Shown piece after piece: positions 1 through 11,343 of a stretch of DNA of 64,000 nucleotides. The notes beneath the pieces are model-generated. The model saw only the letters and a list, made by a program, of their open reading frames with translations, was not told the origin of the DNA and did no database searches. Each line of letters begins with the position of its first letter. Position 1 is the first letter of the stretch. The stretch is from Cercophora sp. LCS_1 (taxonomy: Eukaryota > Ascomycota > Sordariomycetes > Sordariales > Lasiosphaeriaceae), in the NCBI GenBank assembly GCA_036250225.1, contig JAPZLL010000004.1, positions 248,001 through 312,000 of the forward strand, read 5' to 3'. The position numbers were made by a program, and so were the translations under genes.

Positions 1-990
1 ACCCCCGTCATCGAGCAACTTCTCCAGTTCCACCCCAAGGACCGGCAGGTCATGCTGTTCTCAGCAACGTTCCCCCTCTCAGTCAAGGACTTCTCTGACA
101 AGAACATGGTCAATCCTTACGAGATCAACCTGATGGATGAGCTCACTCTGCGCGGAATCACCCAATACTATGCCTTCGTCGAGGAGAAGCAAAAGGTTCA
201 CTGCCTCAACACCCTGTTCTCCAAGCTCCAGATCAACCAGTCCATCATCTTCTGCAACTCGACAAATCGTGTCGAGCTGCTCGCCAAGAAGATCACCGAG
301 CTTGGCTACTCCTGCTTCTACAGCCACGCCAAGATGGCTCAGCAGGCCCGCAACCGTGTCTTCCACGACTTCCGCAACGGTGTTTGCCGCAACCTCGTCT
401 GCTCTGATCTCCTGACCCGTGGTATTGACATCCAAGCCGTCAACGTGGTCATCAACTTCGATTTCCCAAAGAATGCAGAGACATACCTGCATCGCATCGG
501 TCGTTCCGGTCGTTACGGCCACCTTGGTCTGGCTATCAACCTGATCAACTGGGATGACCGCTTCAACCTGTACAACATTGAGCGCGACCTGGGCACCGAG
601 ATCCAGCCGATCCCCGCCACCATTGACAAGAGCCTCTATGTGTACGAGAACCCGGAGTCAATCCCTCGTCCGATTTCCAACTTTAAGACTGGCAACCCGC
701 AGCAGCAACAGCAGCCGCGCGGCCCTCCGGCCCAACAGCCCCAGGCTCTGGCCCAATCGCAGTCGCCTGCCCCCCAGGGCAATGCCCTCCCCTACGGCCA
801 GGCTGACTTTGGTGGTCGCCAGAGTAATGCCGGCCCGTCAAGCGGCCAGGGCCGCGGCGGCTACATCAACCGTGGTCAGTCTCGTGGCGGTCGTGGTGGC
901 TACCAGGGACGGGGTGGTCGGCAGAACTATGGCGGCGGCCGCGGCGGTCGCCCTCAGGGTCCGCCCCACCCCCCTAATTCCCAGGTCTAA
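1..990 (+). CDS. dhh1: DEAD-box RNA helicase Dhh1/DDX6, 3' part
   Basis: The C-terminal 329 residues of an ATP-dependent RNA helicase that promotes mRNA decapping and translational repression in cytoplasmic P-bodies. The frame is open from base 1, so the gene starts left of the window; the Q, Walker A and DEAD motifs are outside. Visible helicase motifs are SAT (FSATFP), motif IV (SIIFCNS), motif V (SDLLTRGIDIQ) and motif VI (HRIGRSGR). After the RecA2 core comes a fungal-type tail rich in Q/P, then RGG/GGR repeats that probably bind RNA. No intron is present in this part. The match to Dhh1/Ste13/DDX6 rather than other DEAD-box proteins rests on the LTLRGITQYYAFV and NFDFPKNAETYLHR stretches. 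Confidence 0.95.
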   Translation, partial: TPVIEQLLQFHPKDRQVMLFSATFPLSVKDFSDKNMVNPYEINLMDELTLRGITQYYAFVEEKQKVHCLNTLFSKLQINQSIIFCNSTNRVELLAKKITELGYSCFYSHAKMAQQARNRVFHDFRNGVCRNLVCSDLLTRGIDIQAVNVVINFDFPKNAETYLHRIGRSGRYGHLGLAINLINWDDRFNLYNIERDLGTEIQPIPATIDKSLYVYENPESIPRPISNFKTGNPQQQQQPRGPPAQQPQALAQSQSPAPQGNALPYGQADFGGRQSNAGPSSGQGRGGYINRGQSRGGRGGYQGRGGRQNYGGGRGGRPQGPPHPPNSQV

Positions 991-3900
991 TCTTCTTATC
1001 TCCAGGATCTGGAGGCGCAGTGCACGAGTCCTCTTTCTTTTCTCGTACCTCATTGTTGGATTGGAATTGTACATATTTTCCGCTTTCGCCGCCGACTCAC
1101 GTCACCACCCGAGCGAGGGCGCCCACCATCTTCCCATGCCATCGAGTCTCCCCATTCGGAGGCCGTGCCCGGCTTCTTCTCGATTCGTACCCCACGATCT
1201 CTACGAACGGTCCGTTGTATCATACCTTCTACCTTAATCCCTTCTACCTTCCTCGAGCGGTTTTCTTGTTTCTACGACACAATTACCCCTGGGCGTTTAG
1301 ACGGCATGGACAGAGCGAGCGCAGAGACCACACAGGCCCGCATTGTCGCGGATCACTGTGTGTGCTTTTTATCTTCGCCTTGTTCCGTCTTTAGACAGCA
1401 CTCGAAAATCCCGGAGCGGCTTTGAGAAGCTGCCCCTCTGCCGTCCGACACATCTATATTATACGATGAATCAGGTACGGGAACCAAAATAAAGGAACGC
1501 GGCAAGGCTTTCATGGGCGAAGCTTCGTCTGGACTTTGGAATGATGAATGGGCTCTTTTACTGGATTTGGTCTCATACCTGGCGTTCATTGGCGTTACTG
1601 GAGGAAAGCGACTTGGCGGTGGTCCGGCGTATGGTTAGGACATTGCGCTGGGTCGGGCATTTGTTTTCTCCCCATTTAGGGGAGCCACATTTCATCCCGG
1701 AGTTGTTTGGGATGGGAAAATGGTGTTTGGTGGGGATCAGAGCTTAATGCTCTCGGATGGCCCCACTGGTGTCGCCGTGGACATGGCGACTGCATGGGTG
1801 GATGGGATCCATGGTGGCTCACTAGGCTTGGATGGGACTCTAGGAGTTGTTGAGGTATGGGCGGTGAAGTTTCCGGTGTTTTGGCATCGGCGCCTGCTGG
1901 CTCTCGACGACGATTCTCACGACTCTCTCACACTCGATATTCTCGTCATTCTTGGACCCTCAGGGTTCCTGCGATGACTGGACAACAACTTGATGACAGA
2001 AGCGACGTTATCGTCAACCGTTTTAGCCTTTGCCCGGCGAACGGTGAGACAACGATAAGTTGCACCCACGGTTTGATGCCTTGTGACGGTGGCTTCCACT
2101 TGTCTAGTTGGCATGCTTTATCCAACAGTCCCACAGCGAATCCTGTCATCCCGCTGACAGTGAAGTTGCTGTTACGAGACCTGGTTGGGAACACAAAACA
2201 CACAAAAAATGTTTTTTTTTTATTTGGGGGGGGCAGTGGACGATTTTGTAGCTCTTGCACGGGGATGGATCGTATGAACTGATCTCAGTGGGCTCGAGTT
2301 TCTTCCTGTCAGGTAGACAATATCATTGTCTTTTCTCTCCACTCTTGTTGCATCAGTTTTGCGAGTTCTTGTGACGCCATTTGTTTGTTTGTCCCTCGTT
2401 GCCCTGACAGCTGAACCCCAACCCTTTACCCCCTTCATACTCTCACCCTTGTTCTTCCCAACAGCTCAACTGTTTCGCTGCTTGACTGCCATGTCTACTT
2501 CCCGAAAATCTGTTGACTGATTTGATTAGCCGCGATGCTGTTTTCGTCAAGTGACGGTAAGGCTTCGGCCCCATCGCAATGCGCAGCTTGTGATTACAGC
2601 TCATCCGTGCATAAATGCCCCTCATCAAGTGTGAGAAAAGCTACTCTTGTGCTAACTATGCAATCTGACCTGAGCGTTTTAGCTGTCTCGGGAATGTGTG
2701 TGTTCTCTTCATGACCGACCACTTGCAGAATGAGTCCAGTCAGCAGCCAGTCTGAGAGACATCTTCAAATCAGCCACAAGAGGATTGAGATGCCTCTGAA
2801 TGGGTTGTGATACAGTGTTCTTGGTCTACTTTCACCAGCAATGCTTGTTTCACCGGGTTATTGCCTCTTGAAAAAACCTGGTTGCGAGATGTCCCCAACC
2901 CATCCGGCATGCGGAGCTAGAGATTGGGGGAAAGGTGTAGGTGCTTGGCGAGCCGCATGATGCCCCGCTCGAAGGCCGTGGTGTGTCGTGGGCTGGGAAA
3001 GGAAAGGTGTGGTGAATGAGGTGTGGACTTCCGTGGGCGTGGGCTGCCTACCACAACCCCCTGCAACCACGAAACAGCTCTTTTGCAGACTTGCAGCTGC
3101 CCACACACGCTTCTTGTGTCTACTGCGTATGTGCATACCGTCCGTCGGTTGCGCCATTCTGTACAACCGTCCAAGGGTGCTCTTTCTAGTTGCAAAGAAC
3201 GGCCAAGGTCGGGCACCGGTTGGAAACGTGGTTTGGCTGCCATGGTGGTGGCGGGGTCGCGCACCTGCGCCTGCACACGCCTCAAGCATTTGAGGCGTCG
3301 CCCGTGGGGTGATTTGGCCACCCATTTTGCGGTGACAAAACTTGGCCGTCCCCGGAATTCCGCCCCGACTTTGGATGGGGAATGGCTACGGGATCGATCA
3401 GGATTGATCGAGATAGCAGTCACTTCCCTGGGGCGCCGTTCTTAATACAGTAAGTACCCCTGCTTACGCAACAATTCAGACACGCACATTTTGTTGCTCC
3501 AAAGGGGGGTTGCTTAGACAGGGGTGCTTACTGTAGCGGTTGTTCGGTCCCGTCACCATGATTTCTATGGTATCTATCTTACATAGCAGGTAAATGGTTA
3601 ATCGAGCAATGTTGACGGAATTTGATGGGAAGCAACCTCAATGGGCGGTCTCGAAACAGAAGTGCATCGGGTGCTTACATCTCGCTTGCGCAGGGTACGT
3701 GCCTCTGCTATAGTCAATCCCCCTGGATAGGTACGCAACATAATCCTCGGTCTGAATTACATGCCAAGGCTAGATTTTGGTGTGTGGCGTCAACCGGTTG
3801 AAGCAACTCACCAGCATGAGCAACAAAAGCTCTCGCTGATAGGGGTGTCTGCATTGGTTGCTCAAACAGGGGGTTTGACTCTAATTCAGGCTGAGGATTC

Positions 3901-4583
3901 TCAAAACAGCAGTGACCTGCAGCTTGCTGCAGCCCTCGGTGGACCCTGGTCCCGGCCAGCTCTTGTCCCTCGGCGTTCTCACACGGCCCGCCCACTCCCG
4001 TCGCTGATTCCGCACACCCCCTCCCTGGTTGACATCATTCGCAGCTGGTCGTCTTCCCACACTGGCTGCCGCGCCCATCACCCAAGGTAGTCTTGGCAAC
4101 GATTCGGCTTGCCAACAGCTGCGCAACACCAACAAACTCGGATCATCCTGCCTCGCTCATTCATCACCTTCCAGGTGCTTGCAAAAGTTTGGTGCTCAAG
4201 ATGTAATTTCAATGTAGTATCTCTGTATCTCCTTCCCTCCTCTTCCTCGTTCCATCTTGGTCAATGCCTTGGTTTGCTCAATGGCGCTATACTTACTCCC
4301 CGAATCGATTTCCTCCTCAGCACGCCTGGCCATCAGCGGCCCAAATCCCAATGTGCATTGGATTTCACCTCCTTTTTGGTAACCCCCGCGCCCTTTGAAT
4401 TCCTCCGTCGCGTCGTCGTACTGGCTGAGGTCTTCCCACTCCCACATGCATCGGCAGTGAGTTGGCACCCCCTCATGGGACGCCGCCTTTTCCCTCTGTT
4501 CGTCTGCATTTTTGCCTCTACGATCTTTTCATTGACATCTCACCCTGACATCGTTCTTTTCTCGGTCAACAACCTCTGGTGGG
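991..4583. other. gene-poor stretch
   Basis: About 3.6 kb with no protein I can support. It contains the 3' flank of dhh1, T/C-rich tracts, and the small foldback element at 3447-3534. Reading frames here are short and lack family resemblance, introns or codon signal. Confidence 0.6.
3447..3534. mobile_element. Tiny foldback MITE-like element
   Basis: Two 26-bp arms (3447-3472 and 3509-3534) are inverted copies with 22 of 26 matches. The outermost bases on each side read as CAGTAAG...CTTACTG between TA dinucleotides, which fits a TA target duplication as made by Tc1/mariner-pogo (Fot1-like) transposases. The loop is only about 36 bp, so it can code for nothing. The arm consensus CAGTAAGYACCCCTG is what I see; the superfamily is inferred. 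Confidence 0.55.
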
Positions 4584-4584
4584 T

Positions 4585-4590
4585 TATAAA
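4585..4590 (+). promoter_or_regulatory. TATA box of small-family gene 1
   Basis: TATAAA, 233 bp before the ATG at 4818. The same spacing is found before the other three family members. Confidence 0.5.
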
Positions 4591-4817
4591 GAGGCCATAT
4601 CCCCCCTCCCAAATTCATCCGAACTCCTTCTTCGTCTTCCTTTTCATCTTCATCACCATCGATCAAAGAAAGACACTTCATTGCCTTCACTCATCGTCGC
4701 TATCGCCACCACGGCCACCGCTGTGCCTACCTTGGTCTTAGACCCTGCACGGCCCCCCCCCCCCCCCCCATGCAACCCACCTCCACACCTATACAAGTTG
4801 TCATTCACCCTACAGTC

Positions 4818-5160
4818 ATGCCTACAAACAACTCCACCGCCCCTGAGGCCCATGCCAACGAGTGAGTGATGACAGTCTTCTTGTTGTCCTCTTCAACCTC
4901 TTGTCTCTCATCATCCCACTATCTCCATCACTACCGAGGAAACACTACTCACCCAATCCCTTAGCCCTCATCTTCAACCTTCAAGGAAGCAAAGGAAGCG
5001 TGCCGAAGGTATTACGCGTGTCAAGCATTATGCCTTGGACAACGTCTTTGTTCGCATTCAGTCTGGCCCCCAGGCTGGTGGCTCAGGGGGTGGTCGGTAT
5101 GAGCAACTGAAGCGCGATGTGGAGAGCCTGGATCGAGTTATTACCGGAGGCGGGAACTGA
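4818..5160 (+). CDS. Small tandem-family protein 1 (79 aa)
   Basis: First of four paralogous small genes. Exons are 4818-4861 and 4965-5160, with a 103-bp phase-2 intron (GTGAGT...TTAG). Exon 1 is 44 bp, exactly as in copies 2 and 4. The protein has a Ser/Thr/Ala N terminus and no signal peptide or membrane helix. A basic patch (PSRKQRKRAEG) follows, then the family core ITRVKHYALDNVFVRIQ, a Gly-rich stretch, and an amphipathic end (DVESLDRVITGGGN). I recognise no known domain. The core of the family is KRAEG..RV..Y..DNVIARIQ.SP, then a variable loop, then L...V..L...I.GGN. It is the most diverged member in the loop. Function unknown. Confidence 0.7.
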
Positions 5161-6494
5161 TTCCGAGACCTTATTTTCTTCAGATTGTAGGAAGCCTTCT
5201 TTCATAGTTTCTGGTTTATTTGAAGTCATCTGAATCGATGAAACTTGTCTCCTTGCCCTAGGGCTTTGCTCTCTGTCAAGCATACCTGTTTATTGCCTTG
5301 GCCGCCTCAAAAAGAGGTGGAGCCGATGAATGGTCGGGAAAACCAAGGTATTAATTACCATCTAGATACGTGATGGTGGGGTATGAGGGCCTCGTGTCGG
5401 GATGCTCCAAGGCCCCGAAGAATTCGAGAATACCAAACGAGCCAGCGGAAAAGGTCAGGAATCATGGAACGGCAAAGGTCACCTACCGGATATTCACCGA
5501 GGGGCCATTGACGACTGTGCAATGTCGCTGATGCATTTGACAATGGGTCAGATGTAGGTATGAGTTTACCACACCTTGATAACGGTACATTGTAATTGAG
5601 GCAGACCAGGCTCAAAGTCCCCTCCAAGTGTACTTGTACATTCCCGTCTTTGTGCCATACATACTGCCAGCAAATCGCACTTGCGAAGTCACAGGTTTAT
5701 CTCCTGCATGTGGACTGTAGGGTGTGCCCAGCGCAAACAAAGCTCCCAGGCGAGGGTCTGGGGAGTTCCAGAGATTGATTGACCCGGGCCGTGGGGGCGT
5801 GAGCCAAAACGGCGGGGCGCATGGCGACGAAGATCAGAACAACGCTAGGCTCGATAGGAAGTGCAGGACGAGCGACGCACCAATGCGATGTGCTTGCTTG
5901 GGGTTCGCGCTTTTTCATTGGGTTGCGGCTTGTAAATGCACGGGGCGTGCTGCACAGGGCGTTCTGCACAGGGCGTTGGAATCTCACCGTTGCGCGCTTC
6001 GTGGTGTGTAGGAGAGAAATTTCATTGGCTCCTGGGCAAACTCTTACCTTGAGCGAAAGCCAGGTTTGCGGCCAGACTGGGCAGCCCAAGCATGGGCTTC
6101 AGGTACCCAGCCGCACGTCCAGTGTGTCCCACACTCCGACCACATCGCCGTCGTGGCCCCGACTAGCCGACGGTCCTGGGGGCTTTCTAGGTACTTGCAT
6201 CGATGAACTTTCAGTACTGCGCATCTTTCCACTGTTGCCCCCTGCAACATTATTTTCTGGTTTTGGTGGTGCATACTAGTTACTGCCCTTGTCAGGGCTA
6301 CTTCCATGGCCTACAATATTTCTCCGTTGTCCTAGTACTTTATACTTGTTCCCCTCCTCCCCTATACCTAAAGGCCTGGGTCGTCAGCGGCAGTAGGATG
6401 CAGCGCTTTCACTTTGCTCGTATTTTCCTTGTCCGTTCGTCACAAGTCTCCCCGTTTTCCTTCTACTCAGCAGCTGGGTCCCATAATAGGTATG
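5161..6494. other. Intergenic, upstream region of small gene 2
   Basis: No gene seen. At 5664-5684 and 6299-6313 there are short blocks nearly identical to blocks at 10471-10491 and 10923-10937 upstream of copy 4, so the duplicated unit includes more than 1 kb of 5' DNA. Confidence 0.5.
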
Positions 6495-6501
6495 TATATA
6501 T
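6495..6501 (+). promoter_or_regulatory. TATA box of small-family gene 2
   Basis: TATATAT, 236 bp before the ATG at 6731, matching the position of the TATA boxes of the other copies. Confidence 0.45.
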
Positions 6502-6730
6502 TTGCGATCCATTCCCACCCTTGGTTTCCTTGAGTTTCGTCTTCAAATTCCTCTACATTCCCAGCCAACAGTCTAGAAAGATCTCTGGCCACCTCCATCA
6601 CGCCCCTCTCGGCGTACGTCCACAGGCATCGTCTTGGTTTCCCACGCTACACCATCCTTCCCCTCCCTCAAGCCTTCTCGCCCATTCTCCACAAACCCCC
6701 GTCCAGCCCTGTTCTGCCTTAGGCTCAACC

Positions 6731-7110
6731 ATGGCCGTGTATCAGTTGGTCGAGTCTCAGGCCTATTCTCATAGGTATGTGCTGGAACAACCTTCTAGCT
6801 TTCAGCCCCCGATGTTTTCCATGCTACAGGCTAAGCTCCTGTTACCATTTCCTTCAGATGCTCTCTAGCAAAACCATCCTGAACTCTCACTCACCCTACC
6901 TACAGCACACCCCCCAAGCCCTCCAAGAAGCAGGTGAAGCGTGCCGAGGGAGCTGTACGTGTCAGCAACTACACTTCTGACAGTGTCATTGCGCGGATCC
7001 AGTTCTCGCCGTCCATCTCAGCGGGCAATGCCTCGGGAGTGGACCAACCAGAGGGGTTGAAGGACTTTGTGGAGAGCCTCGCTCATACCATCACCCAAGG
7101 TGGTAATTGA
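6731..7110 (+). CDS. Small tandem-family protein 2 (82 aa)
   Basis: Exons 6731-6774 and 6906-7110 with a 131-bp phase-2 intron (GTATGT...TACAG) after the 14th codon, at the same position as in copies 1 and 4. The start is ATG in a good context (CAACCATGGC). The N terminus MAVYQLVESQAYSHS is closely related to that of copy 4. Then come a lysine/arginine patch (PKPSKKQVKRAEG), the conserved core VRVSNYTSDSVIARIQFSP, a Ser/Gly/Asn loop, and an acidic amphipathic C terminus ending ITQGGN. It is predicted soluble with no secretion signal. A similar 5' flank and similar sequence suggest that copies 2 and 4 are the most recent duplicates. Function unknown. Confidence 0.75.
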
Positions 7111-8682
7111 GCTAGCATTGTGGTTGTTTGTATGTTTTCAGTTACATTGCGCAGTCACATTGTGTACAGTTTTGCCAATCTTAGCGCTTGCTATGACAAG
7201 GTTCGAATGGTAGACAGGTTTGCGCATTTACGGATTCCCTCCACCAACATGATGCTGATCCTTAGGTGCACGAGTCCAAAACGATAAGACAGCTTGAGCC
7301 CATCTCGCCGTTTGTGCTGAAGCCCCTGTCCGTCTGTATCCCTCACCCCGGCTGTGTTCGTGTTCGTTATCTTGTTTTCGCCTGCGCTACGCCGGCAGCC
7401 ATCGCTCACTTCCATTTTTCCACCAGACAAAGGCAAAGGGCCAGAATCAAGACTTGTGAACGGGCCTCCCTTGCGACCCAGCTTTTCTGGACAGGCCCGG
7501 AGATGGGGACGGGCGCGCAGTGAGCTGCGGCCACTGCGTTGCGGAAAGTGGCCAAGTGTGTTTGGTATCTTGGATCTTGCGCAATACATACCGAGCGGGC
7601 GGCATGCGTGATACGAGGGACCCGTGAGCATGCGGCGGTGTGTGGCCGCGGGCTGAAGGTAAATTGTGCTAGTGCTGGGATTGGAAGCCCGGGCCGTGGT
7701 CGCATTGGGGCTGTAGTAGCGGTTGTAGGCCCCACGAAAGGAAAGAACCGAGCCGGGAAGTCACGGGGTAACTTACAGGCAAATTACCTAGGTCCAGGAC
7801 TTTCAAATAGTGGGGATGTTTTGTCCGCTGGCAATGGAAGCCACGAGGCCGAACCCAAACCCAAACCCACGGGGGGGGTTAATATTGTCCAACGGAACGT
7901 CATCTTTGGCTGCTTTCCAACTCGTGATTGGGCACCCCCCACCAGCAGCATCGCAGTGCAGCATTAGACGACATTTTACCCCTTCTTTTGGGCGCTCGGT
8001 GGTTGGATGCAGCTTGAGGGACATGTGTCGAAAATGTAGGGGCAGGCAAGTGCTTGATGACAACAGCGCAAAGGTCTTAGGTGTGCGTTCGCGATATTAT
8101 TCCGGCATGCGCCATGGGGTGCTAACGAAGTTCAGCAAATTGAAGATTGAACCAATCTTTTAACCAGCTTAGAATGCATTTAGAGGTGCCTTTGCACGAC
8201 CATGACGCAAGATCCGAAATCAATTTGTTGGGTTGGCCCAATTTGTGCACAAGGCTCTCCGCCTGTTTGGTGCCCCTTGGGTCCATGCGGTCCCGAAGGC
8301 TGCCTGAGCTCACAAGCTCAGCGCGGGTCGTGGGTCTGATTGATCCCTGGGACTGCCACAAGTATCTTTTCGCTGATCGTTCAACTCAAAGGCTCTGGCC
8401 CCCAATCGCGGCAAACAAGCCTCGCAGAGAATCCCTGCACAAACCCTCTCGCACGACCCCTGGCCTCTCATTGGCTAGCCATCCCTGCTCGGTTTCCGAC
8501 GATCGCTGACAGCACGCCGCGGGGTGTCCGCCGAATTCTTGGAGTCCACTTACACCGCGCTTCTGAGTGAGTGCCTTACCTTTGGGCAGTTAGCTGCCCT
8601 TTCCCCCTCCGCGCGCTCGCATCGCACATCCCGACGCCGCAGCTTTGCCCAACATTGCTATCCCCCTCTGACATGGACTGCC
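7111..8682. other. Intergenic, upstream region of small gene 3
   Basis: About 1.6 kb with no gene seen. A block at 7894-7945 (a CATCTTTGG then CTCGTGATTGGG pattern) recurs at 12386-12422, another trace of the repeated 5' unit. Confidence 0.45.
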
Positions 8683-8689
8683 TATATAA
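8683..8689 (+). promoter_or_regulatory. TATA box of small-family gene 3
   Basis: TATATAA in GCCTATATAACGCG, 232 bp before the first ATG at 8915. Confidence 0.55.
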
Positions 8690-8914
8690 CGCGGCTCCTG
8701 TCTTTCTCTTCTCCAACCTTCAAGTCACTTCCCTCCTCCCTCCTACATCACCCAACTTTGGCCAAAGCCTTTCACTGGGCTGATACTAATAGCTTTACCG
8801 AAGTGGACACTTCCAATCATTATCCTATATCCGTTTCCCATCCTATCTTGTTCTTCAGATCACAACACTCTGCAATCCACATCTCCATCAAGCCAGCACG
8901 TCGTGGGTCAACAC

Positions 8915-9255
8915 ATGATGGCTTCAACACAACCCAATGGGTGAGTGGCTACATTTCTGGCCTTCATAGCCCTTCTTTATCTTAAGCTGCTCCCCCCCAC
9001 TAGTCTTTTCATCATTGAGCTTTGCAAATTGTCAAAGGCCGGTGTCTCATATGCCGTTCTCACAGATGCCTTCCAGAGATCTCGAAGGAGAAGGGCCTCT
9101 CTGGGGTGTCGGCTCCTGGAGAGTATCTCCCCGACAACATCATCGCGCGCATTCAGGTCACGCCTAGTGACAAGGAGGAAAGGGAGGCTCGCTACAAGCG
9201 GTTGAATATGTATACCCAGAATCTTGTAGATATCATCCTGGACCGTAATTCCTGA
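8915..9255 (+). CDS. Small tandem-family protein 3 (71 aa)
   Basis: Exons 8915-8940 and 9066-9255 with a 125-bp phase-2 intron (GTGAGT...CACAG). There are two adjacent ATGs, at 8915 and 8918. Exon 1 is shorter than in the other copies (26 against 44 bp) but the intron phase is the same. The protein keeps the core signature (GEYLPDNIIARIQVTPS). It has lost most of the basic patch, has a charged middle (DKEEREARYKRLN), and ends NLVDIILDRNS in place of the GGN/GGH ending. It is the second most diverged member. Soluble, no known domain, function unknown. Confidence 0.65.
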
Positions 9256-11126
9256 GGGACAGAGTCAATTGCCATGGATTTCTCAGGGGTAGCGGTGGGC
9301 CCCAGCGGCAGGTAGGTTCAAACCATTCGGAATCGATGCGCTGTGCTTTCGAAGCGCCTATTTGCACATGGAGCGGAGTTGAAGCAAAGGGAATGTATGT
9401 GAAAAGGTGTGAGGAGTGCACAACCTCAAATTCACAACCCGTCTCTGTAACCCGTTTCTGTCATATAAGTTTGAGCGACTCGTTCAGCACGGCCTAGCTT
9501 TTCTCATCAAGATTGTTCCAGCTTGCTTCGTGTGAGTTTCGGCTCGGGAACGGTATGGTGTTCAGGAGGCGATTGCTGACCGCCGCGTGCTGGAAACGGC
9601 TCTCCCGGCCACGGGGTCTCCTCCGCTGGTAGAATCGTGCGCGCACTCAGCTCAGTGGGTTGGTAGCGCCCAGGGTAGGAGGTACCTTACTCTTCCACAG
9701 CAAAACTACTGCTTCCTTTGGCAGAATGCCCAAGATCGATTGGTCCTATTCCCTGGCGCCACAGGTCCACTCACGTTTTCCTGGTCGGGGATCAGTGCAG
9801 CGGACCCCTGTCCGGTTTACGGATCCGTACCAGGGGGTGAGCTGCAAAGGACAAAGGCTTGGCGGATCTCGATGCGCCCAATGAGCTTTGAGCGTTTCCA
9901 CTTTCACGAGCACCCGCCACACTCGCAGCACCAGCGGCCTGACATATGCGGGTGGACGAGGCCGGCAGCTTGGATGTTACTTCGGAGGGGCACGGTTTTA
10001 TGGAAGCGCTGCTGGCCCCTCCACGCCCTCGCAGCGGTAGCCAAGTAAGCCAAGTTTAGGGCTCCGGCTTGCACTGCTAGCTTGTTTGACTTGCGCAAGT
10101 TTTGCTAGTAAAAATGGGCCATACATAGGTATCCTGGGTGAAAAAAAAAAAAAAAACAGACATCCGGAGTAGGGGTAGGGGGGCAGAAATCTGGCATACG
10201 GGCTCCCAAATCGGAAGTAATCAAGTCAAGCTTCCAGCAGTCATGGTTGCACCTGCTTTGCATCGCCGGCCAGCGAACGACCCCCGCTTTTGCGGCCCTT
10301 GGCGCTATTCTTATTTCGCGGTCCAGTACCCCCTGTCAAGAAACAGGCCCACAGCGGAACGGACGGGAGGGTTGGGATTAGTCGTCCACAGCGGAGACAC
10401 GAGATTGAGCCAGACAAGGGTCGAGAGGTCCTTTACCAAAGTGCACATCACCTTTGCAGCGGAATGCTTTCTGCCAGCAAGTTGCACTTGCTAAAATTGA
10501 GGGTTTTTCTCTTGCATTTGAGCCGCATGGCGGCGTACCGCAAAGTAGTGGTACAACTGGACCTGGGATACGACCTTGACCAATCCCGTTGCACCTTCCG
10601 AGGAATGTTGGCAGGTGAACGCGGTGACCACTTCCAGGGAGCGGTGTCTGGACACCGCTGACCGCCTCCCGGCAGAGGCGGGTGCGCCTGCCAGCCGTCG
10701 CAAGCTGCACGGCGAGTTAGGCAAGTCGGCCAATGAGGAGCCCGGCCGTGGAAGATGGTGTGTAGGCGTCGCCTTCAATTTTTCCTCCATAGGGCAGACA
10801 GTCGAACTTAGACATCCAAGACTGTTTTTACGCGGATGACCTCTACTGCTCTCGATAATCCCCCCGCCCGACCCTACGTCCTCGAATGGACCCGATGCAG
10901 GCCCATTCTTACTTTGTCATGACTACTTCCATGGCCTCCGGGTTTACTTACAGCCTTGGGTACTTGTACTTGTTGCATCTTTCCTCATACGCCTGGGCCA
11001 TCAAATCCAGTGCGGTGCGACGCTTCCCAGTCGTCCGTATCTTCTCTCTGTCCTCACATTGCTTCCCTCGTTCACCCATCCCAGCAAGAAGTCTCCCTGC
11101 TTTCCTTCGCCAGCTGATCCTCATGG
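9256..11126. other. Intergenic, upstream region of small gene 4
   Basis: No gene seen. An 18-nt poly-A run sits near 10141. Blocks at 10471-10491 and 10923-10937 match the 5' region of copy 2. Confidence 0.45.
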
Positions 11127-11134
11127 TATATATT
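11127..11134 (+). promoter_or_regulatory. TATA box of small-family gene 4
   Basis: TATATATT, 217 bp before the ATG at 11344. Confidence 0.45.
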
Positions 11135-11343
11135 GAGACCTGTCCTCTGCCTCTGCTCCCTTAGGCCTCTTATTTTTTACATCCCCATCATCCAAAGCTG
11201 CCGAACCTTACCTCCCATTCACCCATACCGTCGCCAGGTAGCCGGCCCTCTCTTGATCCACACTCCCCACCATCGTTCCTCTTCCTCAAATCGTCCTATC
11301 TATTCCCGAAAAGGCGCTCTAGGGTCCTATACCAAGCTCAGCC

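Noticed and set aside
79..522. 147-codon frame on the minus strand inside dhh1
   Set aside because: Exact shadow of the helicase frame; no family, same codon pattern mirrored.
554..1237. 227-codon plus-strand frame overlapping dhh1
   Set aside because: Out-of-frame reading of the RGG-rich tail; Ser/Arg-rich composition is a result of the repeats.
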